Assembly: GCF_010500815.1 (NCBI RefSeq)
Contig: NZ_JAAAMG010000004.1
Location: forward strand, 1 to 50,090
Length of the DNA stretch: 50,090 nt
Direction of reading: 5' to 3'
DNA from: Jiella pacifica
GTDB taxonomy: Bacteria; Pseudomonadota; Alphaproteobacteria; Rhizobiales; Rhizobiaceae
Every line of letters starts with the position of its first letter. The first letter of the stretch is position 1. Positions 8,758-16,301 of this stretch are shown here, piece by piece. The position numbers and the translations under genes are program-made. Under the pieces are notes generated by a model. The model ran no database searches, had not been told where the DNA came from, and saw only the letters and a program-made list of their open reading frames with translations.

Positions 8758-9186
8758 CTCGCCTCTCCGTCCGTATATCGCATCGGAGCTGCACCTTTCG
8801 ACTATTCCACCGGCGTTCGTCGCCGCTGAACGGGATCAAGTACCAGAAATTCTCCATCCATCTCAAGAACATAAGGAGAACCCAACCGCAACCCACGAGG
8901 TGTGCTCTTCCGATCAGAACCGATGCCACGCATGGCGACCAGCTGAAGGCGCACCAGGGTGTTCGTCTCTCCGCTCATCGACGACGGATACGCGGAAGGG
9001 CAGGACCGGCGCCGAGCGAAGCGGCTTCAAAGGCGACGAGGAAGCCCCCCGCATCGGCCGGCCGGACAGGAGCTCTTCACGAAGCAAGATGGCGCTGTCC
9101 CGCTCGTGGAGGCGCGACAGCGGGATCTCGGGGCCGGCCGACTCGCTCCGCTCGTTGTCATCAGGAGCAATCATTCACGGCCGACG
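8758..9186. other. 429-bp intergenic stretch upstream of dinB, up to the prophage end
   Basis: It contains the dinB promoter region with an SOS box (8867-8881) and no gene I can defend. An 86-codon minus-strand frame at 8914-9174 ends in low-complexity Arg/Ser/Pro sequence and has no family resemblance. If it were real, the prophage would sit 13 bp before its start codon. Confidence 0.5.
8867..8881 (-). promoter_or_regulatory. SOS box (LexA site) of dinB
   Basis: The plus strand reads GAACATAAGGAGAAC, i.e. GAAC-N7-GAAC; on the gene strand GTTC-N7-GTTC. This is the established LexA target of alphaproteobacteria. It lies about 110 bp before the dinB start, a sensible place for control of an SOS polymerase. 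Confidence 0.85.
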
Positions 9187-9493
9187 TGCTGTAACGCGCA
9201 AGATCAGATGCGAATTGCCGGGATTAGGCGGGATCGGCCGGAATTTCGTGGTATGAGGCCGCATTTTCCGGGGGTTCCGGGGCGTGTTTAGGGCACCGAG
9301 CGCCGTTCAGGGCGCGCAAGTTCAAACGCGAATGTTCCTGAATGAACGCTGCGACGAGCGTGTCGACGAGGCGCGCGGTCGAGGCGATGGATTGCCGCAG
9401 AAGTGGCTTGGATAGCGCCTTTTGGGCTCGCAAACCCTTCGTCAGACCTCGGTGCGGTCGGACGCAGCCGATGGCGCAACTTCAAACGGCATC
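9187..9493 (+). other. prophage left end with three transposase-site repeats
   Basis: Repeat 1 (9195-9219) begins CGCGCAAG-ATCAGAT-GCGAAT and repeat 2 (9313-9337) reads CGCGCAAG-TTCAAAC-GCGAAT. Repeat 3 (9474-9493) keeps GCGCAA-TTCAAACG with a diverged tail. All have the same orientation. Repeat 1 starts 5-8 bp inside a TG dinucleotide (TG at 9187 or TGT at 9190), and the 118-bp step to repeat 2 is close to the spacing of L1 and L2 in Mu. I infer that these are the MuA sites L1-L3 and that the prophage begins at 9187-9190. Confidence 0.65.
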
Positions 9494-9512
9494 GGCGCTG
9501 AAAACAGCCAGT

Positions 9513-9548
9513 TTGACTCTCGCCTCCAAAGGAGAACATATAAAGAAC
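9513..9548 (+). promoter_or_regulatory. SOS-controlled promoter at the phage left end
   Basis: A GAAC-N7-GAAC LexA site lies at 9534-9548, and its 7-bp centre is ATATAAA. A -35-like TTGACT is at 9513-9518, so a -10 element (CATATA or ATATAA, 18-19 bp away) falls exactly inside the LexA site. LexA binding would block it and DNA damage would open it. It points rightward to the 90-residue ORF at 9625, whose stop overlaps the 3' end of the repressor gene. Confidence 0.7.
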
Positions 9549-9624
9549 GTGCGGCGTAGTCCTATGGAGAAAGCCATTGCGCAAGAGACCCTTACCCACG
9601 AACGGTCAGCCGGTGAAGGAATTC

Positions 9625-9897
9625 ATGGTCTGTCCGCCGGACATGTTGTCATTCGATCAGAAGACGCGTGAGCGCTTCGTCGCGCACATGGCGCGGCGGT
9701 TCCCGGATCGCACATTCACCGTCCTTTCCGGCGCCAATGTCGCGCTCCGGTACGAGTATCTGATCCTGCCGGTGATGGGCTCGGTCGGCGACGGCGGCGA
9801 GCTCTTCGACGAGCCGTCGCAAGCGTTTATCGCCGAGCTGTACGAGACCGCCGATGCTTTCGAGGCGGCGCCCGAGCGCGAGCGGCTGGCGAGCTAG
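9625..9897 (+). CDS. small phage protein under an SOS box, function unknown
   Basis: A 90-residue acidic protein beginning MVCPPDMLSFDQKTRERF and ending EAAPERERLAS. The ATG at 9625 is chosen because AAGGA stands 5 bp before it; a TTG at 9577 would add 16 residues. It is convergent with the repressor gene and overlaps its 3' end by 4 bp. The preceding promoter carries a LexA site, so the protein should be made on DNA damage. By analogy with SOS-controlled antirepressors (Tum of phage 186), a role in prophage induction is possible; no sequence similarity to those proteins was seen. I do not recognise the family. Confidence 0.6.
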   Translation: MVCPPDMLSFDQKTRERFVAHMARRFPDRTFTVLSGANVALRYEYLILPVMGSVGDGGELFDEPSQAFIAELYETADAFEAAPERERLAS

Positions 9898-10586
9898 ATC
9901 GAGCCCCCTGCCCAGAACACCCGTCCGGCCACGTGCAGCTCAGCCACCTCGCCGGACGGGACCAGCTCGTCTTCATAGATGTCGCGGTTGTCGCTGCGCA
10001 GAATGACCGAGCCGTCGCGCTTCAAGATCACGCGCTTGACGATCAAAAGCCCCGAAAAAACAACGGCATAGATTCTGCTGTCGACGATCCGGTCAATCCC
10101 CGTGTCGACGAGGACGGTGTCACCGTCCTTGAAGGTCGGCAGCATGGAATCGCCGTGGATGTCGAGCAGCCGGACCGATGAGGGCTCGACCCCTTGCGCC
10201 CGCAGCCACGCGCTGTGGAAGCCGAAATAGCTGACATCACCATCGGCGATCTGCACGAGCGCGCCTGGCCCGGCGTCGGCGCGGGTGCCGATGCGCGGGA
10301 CTATGGCGATGCGCCCGTCGTCGACCATGATCGGCGCCCCGCTGACAGGCGCGAGAGCCGTCGCTTGGTCTGCCGGATCGCCTGTAAGCAACTGATGAAC
10401 ATCAATTCCCAGTTTGCCTATGCCGGCCAGGACCTCAGCCCCGGGACGAGATTTACCTGCCTCATATTTCTCCCATGAGGGAAGCGATACGCCGGCTCTA
10501 TCCGCGATCTCCTTTTGAGAAAGCCCCATCTTTTTACGGGCATCCCTCAAACGAGCGGGAAAACCCGGATCAATCGTCAGAGACAT
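9894..10586 (-). CDS. CI/LexA-type phage repressor (XRE HTH + S24 peptidase domain)
   Basis: A 230-residue repressor in the position of Mu c. Residues 11-60 form an XRE helix-turn-helix (MGLSQKEIADRAGVSLPSWEKYE). The C-terminal S24 domain has the nucleophile S147 in HGDSMLPT and the general base K184 in LLIVKRV. The 37-residue spacing between them equals that in LexA and UmuD. An Ala-Gly pair at 105-106 lies 42 residues before the serine and is a candidate self-cleavage site. The repressor could therefore respond to RecA directly, in contrast to the unrelated Mu repressor. It is transcribed leftward, divergent from ner, with operator-like sites between. Confidence 0.88.
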   Translation of the reverse strand: MSLTIDPGFPARLRDARKKMGLSQKEIADRAGVSLPSWEKYEAGKSRPGAEVLAGIGKLGIDVHQLLTGDPADQATALAPVSGAPIMVDDGRIAIVPRIGTRADAGPGALVQIADGDVSYFGFHSAWLRAQGVEPSSVRLLDIHGDSMLPTFKDGDTVLVDTGIDRIVDSRIYAVVFSGLLIVKRVILKRDGSVILRSDNRDIYEDELVPSGEVAELHVAGRVFWAGGSI

Positions 10587-10626
10587 CAGCGTCGAGCCCG
10601 AACTGTCGGCCTCGACGACTCTTGCG

Positions 10627-10732
10627 CTCGATCGTGTTTAACGCGAGTTCGCGCAGTAAATTCAAAGCCATACGATCGTACGGTCAGTGAGCTGGGAATG
10701 GCGGAACTGTCGGCCATAAGATCGTATTGACA
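10627..10732. promoter_or_regulatory. repressor/Ner operator region with three GATC-centred sites
   Basis: Three sites share CGATCGT or AGATCGT: CTCGATCGTG (10627-10636), the perfect palindrome TACGATCGTA (10671-10680) and TAAGATCGTA (10717-10726). Their spacing of 44 and 46 bp is about four helical turns. The third abuts a TTGACA (10727-10732) that can serve as the -35 of the rightward early promoter. A separate direct repeat GAACTGTCGGCC occurs at 10600-10611 and 10704-10715. Which protein binds which repeat is inference. Confidence 0.6.
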
Positions 10733-10829
10733 CCCGTAATATTCGATGGCAAGGTTAACGCCACGAACTGTTGCACCACACCCCGCAAAAGACCGCCTCC
10801 TCACAAGCCGGTCTCATCCGAGGAACCTG

Positions 10830-11135
10830 ATGGCGAAGCCTCGACCCTGGACCCCCAAAAGGATCCGCGCGGCCCTTCTCGACCGCGACCTGACGCTGAC
10901 GAAACTCGCCAAGCGCGAAGGCCTCTGGGACTCCGCCTGCAGGGAGGCCGTCTCGACCAGCGGCAACACCCGCGGCCAGCAAGCCATCTCCCGCGCCCTC
11001 GGCGTGCCGCTGTGGGAGCTCTTCCCCCACAAGTTCCGCAAGCCGACGGACGAGGCCGACCATAGCCGCAACGGGTGTGGTGGCGAAAGGCAAAAGCGTG
11101 GCGTCACATCTTCCAGCGAGAGGGCTTCGGCATGA
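10830..11135 (+). CDS. ner: Ner-like DNA-binding protein
   Basis: A 101-residue protein whose first 70 residues match the Ner/Nlp winged-helix family: KPRPWTPKRIRAALLDRDLT, then LAKREGL, and the recognition part QQAISRALGVPLWELFPHKF. In Mu, Ner turns down the early and repressor promoters during lytic growth. The ATG at 10830 has AGGA 6 bp upstream. An upstream in-frame ATG at 10746 lies too close to the promoter and is not preferred. The C-terminal 30 residues are polar and probably disordered. First gene of the rightward early operon, whose genes nearly all overlap by 1-4 bp. Confidence 0.85.
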   Translation: MAKPRPWTPKRIRAALLDRDLTLTKLAKREGLWDSACREAVSTSGNTRGQQAISRALGVPLWELFPHKFRKPTDEADHSRNGCGGERQKRGVTSSSERASA

Positions 11136-11254
11136 GCTGGCTGTCGGCGTTAACCACGGCGGCCGCCAGGCCGGAGGCGGCGATGCTCGCCATGGCCTAC
11201 GGGCTCGCGCTGATCGCGCTCAGTGGCGCGCTGTGGTGGAGGGACCGGGCGTGA
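11132..11254 (+). CDS. tiny membrane protein
   Basis: A 40-residue protein, MSWLSALTTAAARPEAAMLA and onward, with one hydrophobic span (AMLAMAYGLALIALSGALWW) ending in WRDRA. Its ATG overlaps the ner stop (ATGA), suggesting translational coupling. Mu-like phages often carry such short single-span proteins early, some of them used for superinfection exclusion, but nothing specific supports that here. Confidence 0.55.
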   Translation: MSWLSALTTAAARPEAAMLAMAYGLALIALSGALWWRDRA

Positions 11255-11403
11255 CCTCTCCTTTCACCAAACTCCGTCGCATCGTCGCTGAGATCCGCGA
11301 AGGCGATCCGATCCTGCGCTCGCGGCTCGGCCGCGCCCGCATCGTCGAGGCGACGCTCGACCAATCCCCACTCCCGCAACCCGCCGCAGCTGAAGGAACG
11401 TCC

Positions 11404-11934
11404 ATGAGCGAGACCAGCGACTTCATTGCCCAATGCGAGGCTTTCGCCCGGAAGTTCCCTGCGGCGACCCTCAGCGAGGGCGATCCGACCGGGGCGGTCG
11501 AGGGGGCGTTCTCCACCGATCGCCACGCGCGCCAGACGGCCGGGATCCGAATGAAGCTGGCCGCCCGCCAGCGGATCGACGAGATCCTGGCCGACGACCT
11601 CGCCGCGACGACGGCAGCGAAGGCTCGCGTCGCAGAAGAGGAGGAGAACGCTCGGAACCGTGAGCTTCTCCAGCGCATCACTGCCTCGATCATGGGCTGC
11701 ACCGAGGACGACGACGCGGAACCAGCCGGCAACGCGGCTTCGGTGGAGGCGGCGCCCGCCGAAGCGAGCGCCGTCGTTCAACGTGCGCAGCGGGTCGCAC
11801 GGCTCATCGAGATGATCGAGGCGGAGTTCGGCCCCTTCTCAGGCGCGACGAACGCCGACACCAGTCGGGTGCTGATCGATACCGCGGTTCAGGTCTTCGG
11901 CCCCAGCCACCTACGTAGCATTCTGGGGCTTTGA
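11404..11934 (+). CDS. early phage protein, function unknown (paralogue of the 12289 gene)
   Basis: A 176-residue soluble, charged protein. The ATG at 11404 has GAAGGAA 6 bp upstream. A GTG at 11251, overlapping the previous stop, would give 227 residues and cannot be excluded. The N-terminal part (SDFIAQCEAFARKFPAATL) resembles that of the protein at 12289 (GEFMAACTSFARRHPAAVL), so the two are probably duplicates. The middle is helical and rich in Glu/Ala, and the end (VARLIEMIEAEFGPFSG...) looks like a second small domain. The family is not recognised. Confidence 0.6.
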   Translation: MSETSDFIAQCEAFARKFPAATLSEGDPTGAVEGAFSTDRHARQTAGIRMKLAARQRIDEILADDLAATTAAKARVAEEEENARNRELLQRITASIMGCTEDDDAEPAGNAASVEAAPAEASAVVQRAQRVARLIEMIEAEFGPFSGATNADTSRVLIDTAVQVFGPSHLRSILGL

Positions 11935-12090
11935 TCCCGTGAGCCCGTCGATCTCAATCTTCAGCTTGTCGATCCATGCTTCGATCTCCTCCTTTCGATC
12001 GGGCTCCGGATGGCTCGCTGTCGGCTTCTTGCCCGCGATCACCAATCGGGCGGCGATCTCGACGAGCTTGAGGGCGGTTTCTTCCTTCAT
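11911..12090 (-). CDS. small minus-strand protein in the early region
   Basis: A 59-residue highly charged protein, MKEETALKLVEIAARLVIAG at the start, then a Glu/Lys-rich helix (PDRKEEIEAWIDKLKIEIDGL). A GGGAGA site stands 8 bp before the ATG at 12090. It runs against the early operon and overlaps the end of the 11404 gene by 24 bp. It would be expressed when the early operon is silent, i.e. in the lysogen; that is inference. Confidence 0.5.
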   Translation of the reverse strand: MKEETALKLVEIAARLVIAGKKPTASHPEPDRKEEIEAWIDKLKIEIDGLTGSKPQNAT

Positions 12091-12288
12091 TGCAATTTCT
12101 CCCGTGTCGGTTGTTGGCACTCCGATCATGAGGGAAACGCGCCACCTGCGACAGTGGTGGGGCGGCGGGGCTACCCGTATTTCCTCCCGAACAACTGCGG
12201 ACGGTCTCGCTTCGGCGAGCCGTCCGGCTCTTTGCCTCATCCCCGTCGCGCCTCCGGCGCTCCACGCCTCTTGTCGGGCGCCCGTTGC

Positions 12289-12540
12289 ATGACGGCGGGC
12301 GAGTTCATGGCCGCCTGCACCTCCTTCGCCCGCCGGCATCCGGCGGCGGTGCTGGAGATGGCCGCGCCGGAACTCGCCGTCGATCCCCGGGCCTCGGCCC
12401 GTCACGTCCGCAGCACGGTGCTTCAGGCCCGCAAGCGGATGATCACCACCGCCAAACTCACACTGCGCACCGCGGCGATCGCCAGCGAGGGTGCCACCGA
12501 TCCCGACCTCTTCACCACGCCAGAGAGACTGACCGCATGA
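12289..12540 (+). CDS. small early phage protein, function unknown
   Basis: An 83-residue basic protein. Residues 4-22 (GEFMAACTSFARRHPAAVL) parallel the start of the 11404 protein, pointing to a duplicated helical domain. The rest (RHVRSTVLQARKRMITTAKLTLRTAAIA) is a basic helix that could touch DNA or a partner. The stop overlaps the ATG of the ParB-like gene. Between 12091 and 12288 lies about 200 bp with the promoter side of the minus-strand gene and no other gene. Confidence 0.6.
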   Translation: MTAGEFMAACTSFARRHPAAVLEMAAPELAVDPRASARHVRSTVLQARKRMITTAKLTLRTAAIASEGATDPDLFTTPERLTA

Positions 12541-13382
12541 CATCGATTTCCATTTCCTCGATCGACACCGCGAACCGGCTCCGGACCCTCGATCCCGACT
12601 GGGTCGCGGTGCTCGCCGAAGAGATCGCCGTCGACGGGCTCGTCGAGCCGATCCGGGTCGCCCAGCGGGGCAACGGCTACAAGCTGATCACCGGCGCGCG
12701 CCGCATCGCCGCGCATCTGAAGCTCGGCTGGGACGAGATCGAGGCAACCATTGAGGACGAGGCCGATTTCGCCGACGACACGGCCGTCCGGCTCGCCGAG
12801 ATCAAGGGTCATATGCTGCGGGGCGATCTGACCGCGCTCGACCGGGCGGTTACCGTGTCGGCCTGGTGCGACCTCTATAAGGCCGAGAACGGGAGCGCCA
12901 AGCCCGGCCGCAAGGCCAAGCTCGCCGTCGTCGAGGGCAGCTCGGACGAAGCGCTGGAGGAAATGAGTGTCACGATGACACTCAATTGGTCCGATGCCGC
13001 GCAAAGCGCGCTCCGTCTCGGACGCAAGACGCTGTTCCGGCACCTCAAGATTGCCCGGAAGATCGACGCCGACCTGCGCGCCCGGATCGCGCTCCACCCG
13101 ATCGCCAATTCCCAGCGCGACCTAATGGCTCTCGCTGAAATGACGCCGGTGCGCCAGAGCGCGATCGTCGATCTGCTGACGAGCGACCCTGCCAAGGCGG
13201 AGACCGTCGCGGAGGCGATCGCCAAGCTCGACGAGGCGCCCACGCTCATCAAGCCGAGCCGCGTCGACAAGCTGGTCGAGCGCTTCTCGGGACTCGGCGA
13301 GACGGACAAGTTCAAGTTCTTCGATCGCAATGCCGATCTGATCGAGGCTTGGTTCGCGCGCCGCCGCAAGAAGGCGGCCTGA
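12537..13382 (+). CDS. ParB-like nuclease/CTPase domain protein
   Basis: A 281-residue protein with a ParB N-terminal domain: LDPDWVAVLAEEIAVDGLVEPI, then LITGARRIAAHLKLGW, the GxxR nucleotide-binding box. This is followed by a helix-turn-helix-like region (SDAAQSALRLGRKTLFRHLKIARKI) as in ParB/Noc proteins. The C-terminus is basic (AWFARRRKKAA). ParB-like genes at this spot are known from alphaproteobacterial Mu-like phages such as RcapMu; their role there is unclear, perhaps organising phage DNA or regulating early transcription. No parA partner is present. Confidence 0.85.
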   Translation: MTSISISSIDTANRLRTLDPDWVAVLAEEIAVDGLVEPIRVAQRGNGYKLITGARRIAAHLKLGWDEIEATIEDEADFADDTAVRLAEIKGHMLRGDLTALDRAVTVSAWCDLYKAENGSAKPGRKAKLAVVEGSSDEALEEMSVTMTLNWSDAAQSALRLGRKTLFRHLKIARKIDADLRARIALHPIANSQRDLMALAEMTPVRQSAIVDLLTSDPAKAETVAEAIAKLDEAPTLIKPSRVDKLVERFSGLGETDKFKFFDRNADLIEAWFARRRKKAA

Positions 13383-13384
13383 CG

Positions 13385-13873
13385 ATGGCGCGCGCCCGCG
13401 ACACCCAGACCCTCGATATTTTCGACTGGCAGCCGCCGCAGGTGGCGGTCGGCTACGACGAGGACGTGGCCGGTCGCGGGCCGCTCGACATGAAGATCGC
13501 CCGCATCCTGTCGCGCGCCCTGCAGGAATATCAGGACGAGACAGGCCTCTCGCGAGGCGAGGTCGCCACCAAGATCGGCGAGCATCTCGATCGGATCGTC
13601 ACCAAAAACACGGTCTACAAGTGGACCTCGCCCAGCGCGACGGAAAACCGGATCCATCTCGACGAGTTCGCCGCCGTCATCCACGTGACCGGCAAGACCG
13701 ATCTCCTGGGCTTCCTGCCGGGCCTGTTCGGCTACGCCGTCGTTTCCTCCGAGCACAAGGAAATCATCCGAAATCACGAGATGCGCGAGCACAAGAAGCG
13801 CATTGAGACATATCATGCCGAGCTGGACGCGCAGATCGCCGCCAGCGACGCGCGACTGCGGGGGCGGCGATGA
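13385..13873 (+). CDS. early phage protein with possible HTH segment
   Basis: A 162-residue protein starting 2 bp after the ParB-like stop. The middle (DETGLSRGEVATKIGEHLDRIVTKNTVYKWTSP) has the rhythm of a helix-turn-helix, followed by FAAVIHVTGKTDLLGFLPGLFGYAV. The end is a charged helix (MREHKKRIETYHAELDAQIA) that may form a coiled coil. I recognise it only as a conserved neighbour in such prophages. A DNA-binding role in the transposition region is plausible but not shown. Confidence 0.65.
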   Translation: MARARDTQTLDIFDWQPPQVAVGYDEDVAGRGPLDMKIARILSRALQEYQDETGLSRGEVATKIGEHLDRIVTKNTVYKWTSPSATENRIHLDEFAAVIHVTGKTDLLGFLPGLFGYAVVSSEHKEIIRNHEMREHKKRIETYHAELDAQIAASDARLRGRR

Positions 13874-14082
13874 GCAAAATTTCCCTCGCCTCCCAGATCT
13901 CCGCCGTCGAGGCCGCGGCCCAAGGCAAGCAGGCCACGATGACGCGCGGCCAGCGCGAGTTGCACGAGACGCATCTGGCAGCTGCGGTGAAGACGCTGCG
14001 CTGGGTCGCGGAGCACGAAGAGACTATTCGTGGCAACGCCATGAACCGGCAAGCTTGGCGGATGATCGAGGCCCAGTCATGA
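13870..14082 (+). CDS. small early phage protein
   Basis: A 70-residue helical protein (MSKISLASQISAVEAAAQGK at the start), translationally coupled on both sides by ATGA overlaps with the preceding gene and with the transposase. There is no motif. Because it is locked between the HTH-like protein and MuA it probably belongs to the transposition or regulation module. Confidence 0.6.
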   Translation: MSKISLASQISAVEAAAQGKQATMTRGQRELHETHLAAAVKTLRWVAEHEETIRGNAMNRQAWRMIEAQS

Positions 14083-16277
14083 AAGAATGGCTGACGGCGC
14101 GCGAGATCGCCGAGGAGAAGCTGCCGGAGCTTCCCTCCAACCGTACTGCGATGATCGCCTTTGCCGAGCGCGAGGGTTGGAACGACCATCCGCTGGCCCG
14201 CAAGCGGGCGGGCCGCGGCGGCGGCATGGAATACCATATCCGGCTTTTGCCGCTGATGGCGCAGATCTACTACAAGCGCCGCTGGCTGCGGCTCGGAGCG
14301 GTCGACATGCCGCCGGCGGCGAACGACGAAGCCCGGCCGGTCGAAAACGCGGCAAGCCGGCGCGAGGCCCTCAACCGGGACAGCCGTCTAGCCGTCCTGA
14401 AGCTCTATGACGGCTTCCGGCAGGGCTTCACGGGCATGGAGAAGTACGCCCTCCAGACGTTCGTCCTCAGCTACAATTCGCGCAAGCTCCACATTCCGGA
14501 GTGGCTGGCCGAGGCGATGCCGGAGATTACGCGCGACCAGGTCCGCCGCTGGTCCGGCAAGAAGAAGAAGGGGCAGGCGCTCGGATTCGACCGCGGCGCC
14601 GCCCGCAAGGGCACGGGCGTCCTCGACACGGCCAACGAAGGCGCGGTCAGGATCTTCATCCTCGGCCTCATCGCCCATGCGCCGCACCTGTCGGCGGGTG
14701 AAATTCGTCGACAGGTTCGCGGCGAGTTCGGCGACACGCTCGAAGCCATTTCAAAAGGCGCTCCAAAGACCATTCCGGTGCCGCCGATCCGGACCTTCCA
14801 GCACTTCTTGAAGGCGCAGAAGCAGGAGCACCGGGCCGAACTGCTGATGATCACCAATCCCGACGGCTTCCGCTCGACGATGGCGATGTCCGGCACCGGC
14901 TCGCTTTCGTACATCACCGAGCCGAACCAGATGTGGCAGATCGATGCCTCGCCGGTGGACGCCATCTGCACGGATGGCCGGCAGACCGTCTATGCCTGCA
15001 TCGACATCGCGACCCGCCGGGCGATCTTCTACATCTCGCCGACCCCCACGGCCGAGGCCGTGGGCCTGCTCATCCGCCGGGCAATCCTCGCCTGGGGCGT
15101 GCCGGAAGAGATCAAGTGCGACAACGGCTCGGATTTCATGGCCGTGGCGACGCAGCGGCTCCTCGCCGCCCTCAACATCACCCTGACGCCCTCCGACCCT
15201 TACGCCCCCCAGCAGAAGGGCTTCGTCGAGCGGGTCATCAGGACCTTCCAGCACCGGCTGGTGGCGACGCTGCCCGGCTACGTCGGCCATTCGGTGGCCG
15301 ACCGGAAGGTGATCGAAAACCGCAAGAGCTTCGACAAGCGGCTCGGGCGAGACGATGCCACGATCTTCGGCGTGACGCTGTCCGGCGCCGAGTTGCAGAC
15401 GATCTGCGATCGTTGGGCCGAGACCGACTATCAGCACAGCCCGCATTCCGGCCTCGGCGGAAAGACGCCGTTCCAGGTCGCCGCATCGAGCCATCACACC
15501 GTGCGCCGAATCGAGGATCCGCGCATCCTCGACATTCTGCTCTCGCCGGTCGCGGGGAAAGACGGGCTGCGCACCGTCACCAAGTTCGGCGTCCGGATCG
15601 AGGACAACTTTTACAAGGACGAGAGCGGCACAATCCTGCCCGGGCGGCAGGTGTTCGTCCGGCGCGATCCCAACGACGTCGGTCGTATCCTGCTATTCGA
15701 TCCGGCCGACGGTCGATTCCTGGACGAGGCGATCTGCGGTGAGATCGCCGGCATCGACATGAAGACGCGGACGAAGGCGAAGAAGGAACTGCGGGCGGAG
15801 TATCTGCGCGAGAAGACGGCGCCGATCATCAAGGCCGCGAGGGACATCGCCAAGGGCCCGGCCCTGCACGAGCGCTCGCAACAGGTCGCGATGCGCGACA
15901 TGCCGAATGTCACCCCCCTGCCGAAGCCCGAGGTTACCCATACGACGCCGGAAATCGCCGCCGCATTGGCCGCGGCCGAACACGGCAAGCGCAAGCCGAA
16001 GGCAGCCAAGCCGCTCGAAGGCCGTGCAGCGGAAATTCACGACCAGATCCAGCGCGATCTCAGCGCTGACGCAGCGCCACGCAAAGCCACCAACGTCGTG
16101 CAGCTGGACACCCGCGAAACTCGCTGGCGCCGCGCGCTGGCGATCGAGGCTTCCATGGAAGCGGGAGCCGACATCCCAGCCGACGATGCGCGCTGGCTGA
16201 TGGGCTACCGCGACGACCCCGAATACCGCGTGATGAAGCGGATGAGCGCCGAGCATGGCAGCGCTTTGAGCTTCTGA
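14079..16277 (+). CDS. Mu-type DDE transposase (MuA homologue)
   Basis: A 732-residue transposase that would cut and join the phage ends during replicative transposition. Residues 1-70 form a Mu-type DNA-binding winged helix (WLTAREIAEEKLP...FAEREGW). The RNase H-like core carries D289 (QIDASPVDA), D348 (KCDNGSDF) and E384 (KGFVERVIRTF). The core is followed by the Mu C-terminal beta barrel (GTILPGRQVFVRRDPNDVGR) and a basic, Ala/Lys-rich tail that in Mu contacts MuB. All three catalytic residues are intact. The length is slightly above MuA (663). It overlaps the previous gene by 4 bp. Confidence 0.95.
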   Translation: MKEWLTAREIAEEKLPELPSNRTAMIAFAEREGWNDHPLARKRAGRGGGMEYHIRLLPLMAQIYYKRRWLRLGAVDMPPAANDEARPVENAASRREALNRDSRLAVLKLYDGFRQGFTGMEKYALQTFVLSYNSRKLHIPEWLAEAMPEITRDQVRRWSGKKKKGQALGFDRGAARKGTGVLDTANEGAVRIFILGLIAHAPHLSAGEIRRQVRGEFGDTLEAISKGAPKTIPVPPIRTFQHFLKAQKQEHRAELLMITNPDGFRSTMAMSGTGSLSYITEPNQMWQIDASPVDAICTDGRQTVYACIDIATRRAIFYISPTPTAEAVGLLIRRAILAWGVPEEIKCDNGSDFMAVATQRLLAALNITLTPSDPYAPQQKGFVERVIRTFQHRLVATLPGYVGHSVADRKVIENRKSFDKRLGRDDATIFGVTLSGAELQTICDRWAETDYQHSPHSGLGGKTPFQVAASSHHTVRRIEDPRILDILLSPVAGKDGLRTVTKFGVRIEDNFYKDESGTILPGRQVFVRRDPNDVGRILLFDPADGRFLDEAICGEIAGIDMKTRTKAKKELRAEYLREKTAPIIKAARDIAKGPALHERSQQVAMRDMPNVTPLPKPEVTHTTPEIAAALAAAEHGKRKPKAAKPLEGRAAEIHDQIQRDLSADAAPRKATNVVQLDTRETRWRRALAIEASMEAGADIPADDARWLMGYRDDPEYRVMKRMSAEHGSALSF

Positions 16278-16301
16278 CGGGAACCGTCGCCGGCAGGCGA
16301 C

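Noticed and set aside
8914-9174. 86-codon minus-strand frame next to the prophage end
   Set aside because: No family resemblance, low-complexity end and no good ribosome site. It covers the sequence upstream of the dinB SOS box.
11251-11403. GTG start for the 11404 gene
   Set aside because: The overlap with the preceding stop is attractive, but the ATG at 11404 has a clearly better ribosome site and begins the part shared with the 12289 protein. It remains a possible alternative.
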